From positions 1 to 34,901 of the forward strand of contig JAABSN010000011.1 in the NCBI GenBank assembly GCA_011390385.1: 34,901 nucleotides of DNA. Direction: 5' to 3'. The position numbers were made by a program, and so were the translations under genes. Below the pieces are notes generated by a model, which was not told the DNA's origin, did no database searches, and worked only from the letters and a program-made list of their open reading frames with translations. Positions within the stretch are counted from its first letter, which is position 1. Every line of letters begins with the position of its first letter. The DNA is from Thioalkalivibrio nitratireducens (GTDB lineage Bacteria; Pseudomonadota; Gammaproteobacteria; Ectothiorhodospirales; Ectothiorhodospiraceae). Below are positions 14,836-23,123 of the stretch, in pieces.

Positions 14836-16290
14836 TCAGCGGCGCCAGAAGGCGGGCGAAAGCAGCACCAGAACCGTGAATATCTCTAACCGCCCAAGCA
14901 GCATCGAGAAAACAAGAACCCATTTGCTGAAGTCATTGATACCGGAGTAATTCGGACCAACATCGCCGAGCCCGGGCCCCAGGTTGTTCAATGTGCCCGC
15001 CACTGCGGAGAACGATGTCACCTGGTCAAGGCCGGACGCCATCAGCATCAGCACCATCACGGCAAACACCAGAATATAGGCGGCCATGAATCCCCAAACC
15101 GCCTCGACCACCCGGTTCGGCATCACTTTTTCGTTCACCTTGACGGTGATATGAGCGTGGGGATGGATCAGACGCTGAATCTCGCGCAAACCCTGCTTGC
15201 CCAACAGCAAAACCCGGATCACCTTCATGCCTCCACCCGTCGATGCAGTACAGCCACCGACGAAGGAGAGAAAGACCAGCATCAACGGCAGAAAGCCTGG
15301 CCAGAGGTAGAAATCCGTCGTCGCGTATCCGGTCGTGGTGCCGATCGAGACGGCATGAAAAATCCCCCACCGCACCGCCGCCGCGACATCCCCCGTGACA
15401 CCGGCATACAGCAGGTAGACAATCGCGATCGCCGAACCCGAACCCAACAACACGAGATAGAGCCGCACCTCCTCATCGCGCCGGTACGGTGCGAAACTTG
15501 CCCTTCTGAAAACAAGAAAATGCAGGGCGAAGTTCATCCCGCCAAGGAGCATGAACACAACCGCGACCGCTTCGATCGCGGCGCTGTCGAAATGGCCGAT
15601 ACTCGCGTCGTAGGTCGAGAATCCGCCGATCGCGACAGTGGTGAAGGAGTGCGCGATCGCGTCGAATGCCTCCATGCCGGCGATCCAGTAAGCCAACGCA
15701 CAAGCCGCGGTGAGACCAACGTAAACGAACCAGAGATTGCGCGCCGTTTCGGCGATGCGCGGCGCCAGCTTGGTATCCTTCATCGGACCCGGCATCTCGG
15801 CGCGGAACAACTGCATGCCTCCGATCCCAAGCAACGGCAGGATCGCCACGGCCAGCACGATGATCCCCATACCGCCAAGCCACTGCAATTGCTGGCGATA
15901 CCACAGTACCGCGCGCGGGAGGTCATCGAGACCCACAATCACCGTCGCTCCAGTAGTGGTCAGCCCGGACATGGACTCGAACACGGCATCGGTCACCGAG
16001 ATATGCAGCGCCGGATCCAGATACAGCGGCAGGGCTCCGAAGACACCCAGTACCAGCCAGAACATCACCACGACGACGAATCCATCGCGCACCTGGAGGT
16101 CGCCACGGGACCGGAAGAATGCGGCCCAGATCAGCAACCCGGCCCCCAGCAGCAATCCAAACGCCTGCAGGAACACCCACCGACTGGTCTCATCGTAGAT
16201 CCAGCCGACGAGGGCTGGCGGCAGCATGGTCAGGCTGAACAGCGTGACCAGGATTCCCAGCAAACGCAGTGTCGTCGTCAACTGGAACAT
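14836..16290 (-). CDS. trkH: Trk potassium uptake protein TrkH
   Basis: TrkH is the ion-conducting inner-membrane subunit of Trk potassium uptake. The 484-aa protein shows four pore-loop motifs in order: SGLTTTGATV near residue 110, SFTTVAIGGFST near 215, IGTTTGYATTDF near 320 and LNNLGPGLGDVG near 436, each with the selectivity-filter glycine. Many membrane segments surround them. GGCTASTGGGMKV before the third-to-fourth repeat linker is also typical. The start ATG lies about 50 bp after trkA, consistent with one transcript. It works with TrkA, which gates it with nucleotide. Confidence 0.95.
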   Translation of the reverse strand: MFQLTTTLRLLGILVTLFSLTMLPPALVGWIYDETSRWVFLQAFGLLLGAGLLIWAAFFRSRGDLQVRDGFVVVVMFWLVLGVFGALPLYLDPALHISVTDAVFESMSGLTTTGATVIVGLDDLPRAVLWYRQQLQWLGGMGIIVLAVAILPLLGIGGMQLFRAEMPGPMKDTKLAPRIAETARNLWFVYVGLTAACALAYWIAGMEAFDAIAHSFTTVAIGGFSTYDASIGHFDSAAIEAVAVVFMLLGGMNFALHFLVFRRASFAPYRRDEEVRLYLVLLGSGSAIAIVYLLYAGVTGDVAAAVRWGIFHAVSIGTTTGYATTDFYLWPGFLPLMLVFLSFVGGCTASTGGGMKVIRVLLLGKQGLREIQRLIHPHAHITVKVNEKVMPNRVVEAVWGFMAAYILVFAVMVLMLMASGLDQVTSFSAVAGTLNNLGPGLGDVGPNYSGINDFSKWVLVFSMLLGRLEIFTVLVLLSPAFWRR

Positions 16291-16342
16291 CGGCGTGTAG
16301 CCCTGTTGTTGGCGAGTCCAGCCGATCGAGTGAACAAGGACA

Positions 16343-17722
16343 TCAGAAGAACAGGGCGCTGGGCTGAAAAAGGCGCTGGACAGAGGGCACCATGGAGCGA
16401 TCGGTCAGAAAGAGAATCGCATGGTCACCAGCGTGAATGATCGTATCGTGATGTGGAATGATGACTTCGTCATTCCTGACCAGCGCGCCGATACTTGTCC
16501 CCTGGGGCAGATCGAGTTCATCGATTCGCCGATCGACCACCTTCGAAGTACGAGAATCGCCGTACACTACGGTCTCGATGGCCTCCGCAGCACCACGGCG
16601 CAGGGTGTGAACGGTCGCCGTCCCTCCTTCGCGCACCCGAGCCAGCAGCGCACCGACGGTGGCGAGTTGCGGCGAGATGGCAATATCGATCGTGCCACTT
16701 TGCACCAGATCGACATAACTGGGCCGGTTGATCAGACTGATGACCTTGCGCACACCGCGCCGCTTCGCCAACATTCCAGCGAAGATATTGGACTGATCAT
16801 CATTCGTGACTGCGCAAAGCACATCCGCATGGGCCACGTCGATCTCCTGGAGAAAGCGGTCGTCGGAGCCGTCGCCTTCCAGGACCAGTACATCGGTCGG
16901 AAGCTGGCTGGCCAGGAAGCGAGCACGTCCGGAGTCCCGCTCGATCACCTTGACCTGATAACGATCGGACAGAATCTCGGCAAGACGCTGGCCGATGTTT
17001 CCACCACCCGCGATGATGACCCGGTGGTACGCGCGCTCCAGGTGACGTAATTCGGCGGTGACGGCACGGATGTTCTTCTGTGCCGATACGAAGAAGACCT
17101 CGTCATCCGCCTCGATCACCGTGTCACCATCCGGCACCACTGGACGGTCGCGGCGGAAAATCGCAGCAACCCGGGTCTGCACGCCAGGTCGGATTCTCCG
17201 CAGGTGCCGCAGCTCGCGGCCCACCAGGGGGCCGCCATGGTAGGCACGGACTCCTACCAGCGAAACCTTGCCAGCGGCGAAGTCCAGAACCTGCAATGCC
17301 CCCGGATGCTCGATCAACCGGTGGATCTGGCTGGTCACGATCTCCTCCGGCGAAATCAGCATATCCACCGGCACCGCGTCACGGGCAAACAGGAGTGGGT
17401 GCTCATGATAATCGCGCGCCCTGGCACGGGCGATGCGGGTCTCGACATTGAACAGCGTAGCGGCAACCTGGCAGGCCATCATGTTGACTTCGTCCGAGTC
17501 GGTCACGGCGATCAGCATCGCAGCATCGCGCGCGCCCGCAGCTTCCAGGACGGGAGGATGGGCGGCAAAGCCCACCAGCACACTGACCCCCAGATCGGCC
17601 TTCAGCGCCTGGAGGCGCTGTCTGTGCCGGTCGACGACTGTGATCTCGTGCCCGTCGGCACTCAGGGCTTCCGCCAGCGAATGGCCGACCTGTCCGGCAC
17701 CGAGGATGATGATCTTCTTCAT
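16343..17722 (-). CDS. trkA: Trk system regulatory subunit TrkA
   Basis: TrkA is the cytoplasmic, membrane-associated RCK subunit that binds NAD(H)/ATP and gates TrkH. The 459-aa product matches the usual length and has two RCK repeats. The first starts MKKIIILGAGQVGHSLAEAL; the second starts near residue 230 with IIAGGGNIGQRLAEIL. Each is followed by a TrkA-C type domain with GVRAYHGGPLVGRELR in the first. ATG 17722 is chosen because it begins the canonical nucleotide-binding strand and has AAGG 5 bases upstream; a longer open frame exists but adds unrelated residues. It is transcribed with trkH and diverges from the ABC transporter genes across a 162-bp gap. Confidence 0.95.
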   Translation of the reverse strand: MKKIIILGAGQVGHSLAEALSADGHEITVVDRHRQRLQALKADLGVSVLVGFAAHPPVLEAAGARDAAMLIAVTDSDEVNMMACQVAATLFNVETRIARARARDYHEHPLLFARDAVPVDMLISPEEIVTSQIHRLIEHPGALQVLDFAAGKVSLVGVRAYHGGPLVGRELRHLRRIRPGVQTRVAAIFRRDRPVVPDGDTVIEADDEVFFVSAQKNIRAVTAELRHLERAYHRVIIAGGGNIGQRLAEILSDRYQVKVIERDSGRARFLASQLPTDVLVLEGDGSDDRFLQEIDVAHADVLCAVTNDDQSNIFAGMLAKRRGVRKVISLINRPSYVDLVQSGTIDIAISPQLATVGALLARVREGGTATVHTLRRGAAEAIETVVYGDSRTSKVVDRRIDELDLPQGTSIGALVRNDEVIIPHHDTIIHAGDHAILFLTDRSMVPSVQRLFQPSALFF

Positions 17723-17884
17723 GAAAACCTTGTGCTTGAGTCCAGGGCACCCGTGCGACTGCACGCTTACCGGGAATAGTGATGCAGAACCGGCGGTCCC
17801 GTATGCTACCGCCTGTTCCTGCCCGCGACCACTGCCATGGTGGCGGAGCCATCTGGACCATGAACCCTTTTTTCCGAGCCTTCA

Positions 17885-18811
17885 ATGCGCCCGCACTCAA
17901 ACACCGAACCCGCCATTGCGATCAGAGGACTGCGCAAGATCTATGACGGAATTCCCGTGGTGGATGGCATCGACCTGTCGATTCCGACCGGTGAGTTCTT
18001 CGGGTTGCTGGGACCCAATGGTGCCGGCAAGACCACGGCATTGAGGATGTTGCTCGGTCTGACACCCATCGATTGCGGTTCGGTACGGGTCCTGGGGCTC
18101 CCGATTCAGGATCACGAACGGGAAATAAGGGCACGCCTTGGGGTTGTCCCGCAATTCGACACCCTCGACCCCGACTTCACGGTCGAGGAGAACCTGCTCA
18201 CCTACGCCTCTTATTTCGGCCTGACGGGTTCCGCGCTGAAACAACGCATTGACGACCTGCTGGACCTGGCGAATCTCGAGAGCCGTCGGCATTCCAATAT
18301 CGAGACCCTTTCGGGTGGAATGAAACGACGTCTGACCCTCGCGCGCGCCCTGATCAATGAACCGGATCTGGTGATCCTCGACGAGCCGACCACCGGGCTC
18401 GATCCACAGGCCCGGCACCACTTGTGGCGGCAGCTTCGGCGGCTGCGCGAGCATGGCGTCACCCTGGTGCTGACAACGCATTACATGGAGGAAGCGCAGG
18501 AGCTCTGCGACCGCGTCGCAATCATCGATGCCGGCCGAATCATCGCCTGTGATTCACCGCGCGCGATGATCGCAGCCCATGTCGAGCCTTGGGTCATCAG
18601 CCTGAATGCCGCTTCGGCACGGCAATTCATTGCCGATCCCGCCACGTTGCCAGCACGCATGCTGGAGATTGCTGACACCTGGCTGATCTACACGGAGAAT
18701 CCGGCAACGGTACGCACGGAACTCGAATCCGCCGGACTCGCACACACCCTGCGTGCAGCCAATCTGGAAGATGTCTTTCTGAAACTGACCGGCCACGATC
18801 TGCGTGATTGA
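17885..18811 (+). CDS. ABC transporter ATP-binding protein, NodI-type
   Basis: The 308-aa protein carries Walker A GPNGAGKTT near residue 43, the Q-loop VVPQFDTLD, signature LSGGMKRR, Walker B LVILDEPTTGLD and the switch histidine in LTTHYMEEA. The domain is of the NodI/DrrA exporter class, with a C-terminal extension after residue 230 typical of that class. It energises export of an unknown substrate through the adjoining permease. The permease starts within its stop region (8-bp overlap), so the two are translated together. Despite the NodI resemblance there is no nodulation context; related pairs are widespread in Gammaproteobacteria. The ribosome binding site is weak. Confidence 0.93.
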   Translation: MRPHSNTEPAIAIRGLRKIYDGIPVVDGIDLSIPTGEFFGLLGPNGAGKTTALRMLLGLTPIDCGSVRVLGLPIQDHEREIRARLGVVPQFDTLDPDFTVEENLLTYASYFGLTGSALKQRIDDLLDLANLESRRHSNIETLSGGMKRRLTLARALINEPDLVILDEPTTGLDPQARHHLWRQLRRLREHGVTLVLTTHYMEEAQELCDRVAIIDAGRIIACDSPRAMIAAHVEPWVISLNAASARQFIADPATLPARMLEIADTWLIYTENPATVRTELESAGLAHTLRAANLEDVFLKLTGHDLRD

Positions 18812-19601
18812 CCGGAAACGCATTCGCCACCCCCTGCTGCCCCGGCCCAGCCTCCGCTTCGTTTCGGTGTGGCGGCGCAACCTCCGTGTCTGGCGCAAGC
18901 TGATGGTGCCGTCACTGCTCGGCAACTTTGGCGAACCGGTACTGTACCTGCTGGCGTTCGGCTACGGGTTCGGACAATTGGTCGGCGAACTGGACGGCAT
19001 GAGCTACATGATGTTCATCGCCTCCGGAATCATCTGCTCCAGCGCGATGTTTACTGCGAGTTTCGAGGGCATGTACTCCGCCTATACCCGGATGGCGGAA
19101 CAGAATACGTGGCTCGCCATGCTCGCCACGCCATTGACCCTGGACGACATCATCTTCGCAGAGGCCGTCTGGGCGGCGACCAAGGGCTTCGCCAGCGCCA
19201 TCGCGATCCTGACCGTGGCAACCGTGCTGGGTCTGGTCGGCGACGCCCGTGCCTTGCTGGCGCTGCCGGTGATTTTCCTGGCTGCCTTCACTTTCGGATC
19301 GCTGGCGCTGGTGGTCACAGCGGTCTCCAAGAGCTATGATTTCTTTCTTTATTATTTTACATTAGCGGTAACTCCAATGTTATTGCTTTCCGGTGTCTTC
19401 TTCCCCCTTCAGGGTCTGCCCGAATGGGTCCAGATGCTGGCCCTGTCGCTACCCCTGGCGCATGTGGTGGAGATCGTTCGCCCGCTGATGACCGGGACCT
19501 GGCCAACCCAGGTTGCGCTGCATCTGGCAGTCATCGCCACCTATGGCGTCATCGCACTGATCGCCGCCAGCGCACTGATCCATCGCCGCCTGATCCGCTG
19601 A
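18804..19601 (+). CDS. ABC-2 type permease, NodJ-type
   Basis: The 265-aa inner-membrane protein has about six hydrophobic segments and ABC-2 permease patterns: LMVPSLLGNFGEPVLYLLAF at the first span, GIICSSAMFTASFEG, then YDFFLYYFTLAVTPMLLLSG followed by FFPLQGLPEWVQ and SLPLAHVVEIVRPL. It forms the channel for the NodI-type ATPase encoded just before it. The start is GTG 18804, overlapping the ATPase stop. Unlike the rest of the gene, codons around 19334-19390 are AT-rich (TTA, CTT, TTT, TAT, ACA), although the encoded motif is typical of the family. Confidence 0.92.
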   Translation: MIDRKRIRHPLLPRPSLRFVSVWRRNLRVWRKLMVPSLLGNFGEPVLYLLAFGYGFGQLVGELDGMSYMMFIASGIICSSAMFTASFEGMYSAYTRMAEQNTWLAMLATPLTLDDIIFAEAVWAATKGFASAIAILTVATVLGLVGDARALLALPVIFLAAFTFGSLALVVTAVSKSYDFFLYYFTLAVTPMLLLSGVFFPLQGLPEWVQMLALSLPLAHVVEIVRPLMTGTWPTQVALHLAVIATYGVIALIAASALIHRRLIR

Positions 19602-19682
19602 GCGAACACAGAATGTCGCGCCACGCCGCGCTCAATGCCAGAGCACCGGCGTAAGCCGCGCCGAAAAATGAAAACTACAGAG

Positions 19683-19782
19683 GTAGGGTGTCAATGAGCG
19701 CAGCGAATTGCACCGCTCGAGGCCCCGGGGCCAGGGCCGGCGTGCTTTCGGTGCGGTTCGGCTTCGCCTCACGGCACCCTAC
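19683..19782. repeat. Palindromic intergenic repeat, copy B, upstream of lexA
   Basis: The left arm GTAGGGTGTCAATGAGCGCA, continuing GCGAATTGCACCG, is an imperfect inverted complement of the right arm, which ends CACGGCACCCTAC. The first 43 bases are identical to copy C at 22960, and similarity continues past the right end (GCGGGTTCTTTCACGC versus GCGGGCTCTTTCACGC). Copies B and C are in direct orientation and flank lexA-imuA-imuB. The tail beyond this copy contributes the putative lexA -35 box. Confidence 0.85.
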
Positions 19783-19791
19783 GCGGGTTCT

Positions 19792-19833
19792 TTCACGCTA
19801 AGGTGATCGCAGATATACTGTATATATGAACAG
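19792..19833 (+). promoter_or_regulatory. lexA promoter with an E. coli-type SOS box
   Basis: A CTG-TATATATGAA-CAG operator (19818-19833) matches the E. coli LexA box closely. It overlaps a TATACT -10 (19814-19819); TTCACG (19792-19797) lies 16 bases upstream as a possible -35. LexA bound here would block its own transcription and that of imuA-imuB. An in-frame ATG at 19826 lies inside the operator and is unlikely to be the start codon. Confidence 0.85.
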
Positions 19834-19858
19834 ATCATTTGCCGGGGTGGCTCCGCCA

Positions 19859-20467
19859 ATGAAACTCACCGCGCGCCAACAGGAGATTCTGGATTTCATC
19901 CGCAGGCAGGTCGAGAAACAGGGGTCAGCCCCGACCCGGGAGGAAATCTGCCGGGCCTTCGGTTTCCGCTCGCCTTATGCAGCCGAGTGTCATCTGCATG
20001 CCCTCGCACGCAAGGGTGCGATCGACCTGATCAGCGGCAGTGCGCGTGGAATCCGGCTGCCTCTCGGCCCCGGACCGGCAGCGGAAGTCCCCCTTGTTGG
20101 CCGGGTCGCCGCCGGTGCACCGATCCTCGCCACCGAACATGTCGAGGAGCATTACCGGCTCGATCCACGACTGTTTCACCCGCGCCCGGATTACCTGTTG
20201 CGGGTCCGGGGAGACAGTATGCGCGATGCCGGCATCCTCGATGGCGACCTGCTTGCGGTACGGCAGAGTCCGGAGGCCCATAACGGCCAGATCGTCGTCG
20301 CCCGCATCGAGGACGAGGTCACGGTGAAGTACTTCCAGCGTACCGGCGATCGCGTTCGCCTGCTGCCAGCCAATCCCGACTACAACCCGATCGAGATTGA
20401 TCCGGGTTACCGGGAACTGGTGATCGAAGGCATCGGTGTCGGCGTGGTGCGGGCACTGAAAGAATAG
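19859..20467 (+). CDS. lexA: SOS repressor LexA
   Basis: LexA represses SOS genes until RecA filaments trigger self-cleavage. From ATG 19859 the protein is 202 aa, the same length as E. coli LexA. The N-terminal winged helix starts [15 protein letters not shown] with recognition region [18 protein letters not shown], close to the E. coli type and in line with the E. coli-like operator. The cleavage site is VAAGAPI, the catalytic serine lies in RGDSM and the lysine in TVKYFQR. The upstream ATG at 19826 sits within the SOS box and was rejected. imuA and imuB follow on the same strand, so this is the regulator of a mutagenesis cassette; whether it is the only LexA of the cell cannot be seen. Confidence 0.95.
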   Translation: MKLTARQQEILDFIRRQVEKQGSAPTREEICRAFGFRSPYAAECHLHALARKGAIDLISGSARGIRLPLGPGPAAEVPLVGRVAAGAPILATEHVEEHYRLDPRLFHPRPDYLLRVRGDSMRDAGILDGDLLAVRQSPEAHNGQIVVARIEDEVTVKYFQRTGDRVRLLPANPDYNPIEIDPGYRELVIEGIGVGVVRALKE

Positions 20468-20494
20468 GCCGAAGACGGGTGGGGTCCGGACATC

Positions 20495-20608
20495 ATGCGA
20501 AGCTTCTCACCGCTGACAGCACCGCTGTCCTTCTGCCTCGGCAATCTCTACCACGGATTGATCACGCCAACTGCATGGATGCCCTTTCTCGACAACCCGG
20601 GACCCTGA
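20495..20608 (+). CDS. Possible 37-aa reading frame between lexA and imuA
   Basis: An ATG-initiated frame (MRSFSPLTAPLSFCLGNLYH at the start) ends at a TGA three bases before the imuA ATG. About 70% of its third codon positions are G or C, similar to real genes here but not decisive. No homologue is recognised. It could be a leader peptide coupling lexA and imuA translation, or chance. Confidence 0.22.
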   Translation: MRSFSPLTAPLSFCLGNLYHGLITPTAWMPFLDNPGP

Positions 20609-20611
20609 ATC

Positions 20612-21274
20612 ATGTCGGCGCTGGACGAACTCCTCGCCCATCCCGGGCTCTGGCGCGGTCGCGAAGCCGGCGCGTCCGTAACAACCCCGGTTCGCTCCAG
20701 CGGTTTTGTTCAATTGGACGAAGCCCTGCGTGGCGGCTGGCCACGGGGACGACTGACCGAACTGATCGGTGGCCCGTTCGGCTCCGGAGAAACCCGGATG
20801 CTGCTGCCCGTGCTGGCCGCCTGTACCCGGGAGCAACGCCGGGTCGTACTGGTTTCCCCCCCGGCCACACCCTGGATACCTGGCTGGCGGCAACTGGGGA
20901 TAGACCCGAGATTGGTGCTGATGATCCGTGCGGCCACCAGGGATGATGCCGTCTGGAGTTGCGAGCAGATACTGCGCCAGCCTGGAACCGGTGCTCTGCT
21001 CGCCTGGCTGCGCAGCCCGAATACCACCTTGTTGCGACGCCTGAGCCTCGCCGCCGGCAACGGCGATACCTGCGTCTTCCTGTATCGCCAGCCTTCGGCA
21101 TCGCAACAGCCTTCTCCGGCTCAACTGCGCATCCGCTGGCAGAGCGCAGCGGATCAACTGCGACTGGAAATCGTCAAGCATAGCGGCGGATGGCTGCCGC
21201 AAAACCGGTTCGTAATGATTGCCCGGAACGCACCGGATCATCGTTCTGAAAGCGATCATCCCGGATTTGCATGA
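20612..21274 (+). CDS. imuA: ImuA, RecA/SulA-like SOS mutagenesis protein
   Basis: ImuA proteins act with ImuB and usually DnaE2 in error-prone repair synthesis. The 220-aa product has the family opening (LDELLAHPGLWRGRE), FVQLDEALRGGWPRGRLTEL and then GGPFGSGETRMLLPVLAACT, followed by VVLVSPPATPWIPGW. The Walker A-like loop has glutamate where RecA-type ATPases have lysine (GSGET), so ATP binding may be lost. The end, LPQNRFVMIARN, is short compared with some relatives. It lies between lexA and imuB, and the SOS box ahead of lexA probably controls all three. ATG 20612 lacks a strong ribosome binding site. Confidence 0.88.
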   Translation: MSALDELLAHPGLWRGREAGASVTTPVRSSGFVQLDEALRGGWPRGRLTELIGGPFGSGETRMLLPVLAACTREQRRVVLVSPPATPWIPGWRQLGIDPRLVLMIRAATRDDAVWSCEQILRQPGTGALLAWLRSPNTTLLRRLSLAAGNGDTCVFLYRQPSASQQPSPAQLRIRWQSAADQLRLEIVKHSGGWLPQNRFVMIARNAPDHRSESDHPGFA

Positions 21275-21290
21275 AGACACGGGGCAGACA

Positions 21291-22916
21291 ATGACCACGG
21301 GACCCGGCGACAGAACGCCGCGGCGCCTCAGATCCGGACCGGCCATGGCAGAAAACAACACGCAACTTCCACTGTTGCCCCCGGTTGTTGCCGCCACAGC
21401 AAACCGGGAACTTCATCCGGGTTCCCGCCTGAAACCCATTCCCGCGTCTGCAACAACACTCATCCACAAGCCGGAGCCTTTATCCGGTCCGCCGTTATGG
21501 ATCGCGGTGTGGCTGCCGCATCTGGCGCTGGATGCCCTGGCGCAGACCGGAACCGCACCGGCAGGGCCACTGATCATTGTCGAGGATGCCGCACACCCGC
21601 GGGTGCATGATGGGAACCGGGCGGCTCGACGTGCCGGTATCCACCCCGGCATGGCGCTGGCCGATGCCCTGGCTGTGCTGAACGCCCCGATCATCGTCGA
21701 TTACACACCGGAAACCATATGCCAGCACCTGCAGGCGCTGTCCGCGGTACTGCTGCAATTCAGCGATCATGTCTGTCCCGAACCCGGACCGCAGCGTGTC
21801 CTGCTCGAAATCGGTCGTAGCCTGCGCCTGTTCAAGGGGTTGGAAGCGCTCGAACGGCGAATCATGCGCACCCTGCGGCAACTGGGTTACAGCCCCCGGA
21901 TCGGCTGCGCGCGGACTCCGGCCATGGCCCGGCTACTGGCCCAACTGGGCCATCCCGAACGCCCCAGGGATCGCGATAGCCTGCACCGGGTGCTGACACC
22001 CCTCCCGCTGACCACCCTGCCGCTGCCCACCGGCGATCTCGCCGCACTGCGCGGTATCGGTCTGACCCGGATCGGCGAACTGCTGCGCTTGCCGCGGGAT
22101 GACCTGGCACTGCGCTACGGCAACCGGTTACCGACGCTTCTCGATCGTCTGCTCGGCGACAGCCCGGAGGTCATGCCACGCTTTCAGCCCCCGGACCTCC
22201 CTTTCTTCCATCTGGAATTCGACCAGGAGGTCAGTTCCACCAGTGCCCTGCGTTTCCCGCTGAAGCGCCTTTTACAGCAACTGGAGCAGGTACTGCGCGC
22301 CCGACATCGGAGTATCCAGGGGTTGGAACTGCAGTTACTGCATCGGGAAGCGATAACGCCACTGACCCTGGAGCGCAGCCATCCTGGCAGTCTCGCCGAG
22401 GAATGGCTGGAACTATGGAGTATCCGGCTGTCCAGGGTGCAACTGCCGGCCCCGGTACGCGGCATGCGATTGCAGGTAGCCCGCCTGCTTCCGGTTGCAG
22501 GGGCAACGTCCGGTCTGTTTGGCAGCGCTGAGGGAGCCGCGGACGAAACCGGGTTCCTGACCCGACTGCGCGCCCGGCTCGGTGACGATGCGATCGTACG
22601 TTTCGTACCAACCCTGAATCCACTGCCGGAACAGGCCCAGGAAGAGTGTCTCCCTGAGGGGGTTCCACGCGCAGCACCGGCAACGGCAACCCCGGCGCAG
22701 CGGGTCGTCGGAGCTGCATTATGGCTGCAACCCATTCAGCCCTGCCCGGCCCCGAGTTCCCCTGTGTGGCTGGGGCGGCTGGAAGGCGGCTGGTGGGCCG
22801 GTGACAACGACCAGCGCCGCGATTACGCGCTCGCGCGGGATCACCAGGGGCGTGGCTGCTGGGTCTTCCGCGATCTGCGCAGCGGCCAATGGCACACGCA
22901 GGGATTCTGGGGCTGA
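21291..22916 (+). CDS. imuB: ImuB, inactive Y-family polymerase-like mutasome hub
   Basis: ImuB links the sliding clamp to a translesion polymerase in SOS mutagenesis and lacks polymerase activity. Conserved sequence starts LWIAVWLPHLALDALAQTG, then HDGNRAARRAGIHPGMALAD, a palm with LLEIGRSLRLFKGLEALERR, DLAALRGIGLTRIGELLRLP as the helix-hairpin-helix, a little-finger-like region, and the typical C-terminus GGWWAGDNDQRRDYALARD then WVFRDLRSGQWHTQGFWG. The catalytic acidic residues of Y-family enzymes are not in place. ATG 21291 has GGGG 7 bases upstream and gives 541 aa; about 70 proline-rich residues precede the conserved start, including NTQLPLLPP, which could be clamp-binding. No dnaE2 follows. 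Confidence 0.9.
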   Translation: MTTGPGDRTPRRLRSGPAMAENNTQLPLLPPVVAATANRELHPGSRLKPIPASATTLIHKPEPLSGPPLWIAVWLPHLALDALAQTGTAPAGPLIIVEDAAHPRVHDGNRAARRAGIHPGMALADALAVLNAPIIVDYTPETICQHLQALSAVLLQFSDHVCPEPGPQRVLLEIGRSLRLFKGLEALERRIMRTLRQLGYSPRIGCARTPAMARLLAQLGHPERPRDRDSLHRVLTPLPLTTLPLPTGDLAALRGIGLTRIGELLRLPRDDLALRYGNRLPTLLDRLLGDSPEVMPRFQPPDLPFFHLEFDQEVSSTSALRFPLKRLLQQLEQVLRARHRSIQGLELQLLHREAITPLTLERSHPGSLAEEWLELWSIRLSRVQLPAPVRGMRLQVARLLPVAGATSGLFGSAEGAADETGFLTRLRARLGDDAIVRFVPTLNPLPEQAQEECLPEGVPRAAPATATPAQRVVGAALWLQPIQPCPAPSSPVWLGRLEGGWWAGDNDQRRDYALARDHQGRGCWVFRDLRSGQWHTQGFWG

Positions 22917-22959
22917 CTCTCATGGCTCCGTGCCAACCTTGGCCATGAAAGGTACAGGC

Positions 22960-23073
22960 GTAGGGTGTCAATGAGCGCAGCGAATTGCACCGCTCGAGGC
23001 CCGGAGGCTTGGGGTGGGCGGGCAGTGCCGGCGCGGTTTCGGTGCGGTTCGGCTTCGCCTCGCGGCACCCTAC
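22960..23073. repeat. Palindromic intergenic repeat, copy C, downstream of imuB
   Basis: This copy has the same arms as copy B: GTAGGGTGTCAATGAGCGCA on the left, and on the right GGTTCGGCTTCGCCTCGCGG followed by CACCCTAC. Its centre is longer by 14 bases and differs. The orientation is the same as copy B, so the two form direct repeats around the SOS cassette. Located between the convergent imuB and ispF genes, it could also serve as a bidirectional terminator. Confidence 0.85.
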
Positions 23074-23123
23074 GCGGGCTCTTTCACGCCAACCCTACCT
23101 GCCGCCCCGATACGACAGCCCAC

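Noticed and set aside
15151..16440. 429-codon plus-strand frame opposite trkH
   Set aside because: It is rich in Q, R, H and D, a usual sign of antisense to a membrane protein gene. trkH is clear on the other strand.
19826..19858. Upstream ATG as the lexA start
   Set aside because: It lies inside the SOS box and -10 region. ATG 19859 gives the exact length of E. coli LexA.
13772..23073. Repeats considered as a CRISPR array
   Set aside because: The three copies are kilobases apart, palindromic and intergenic, with no spacer pattern or cas genes.
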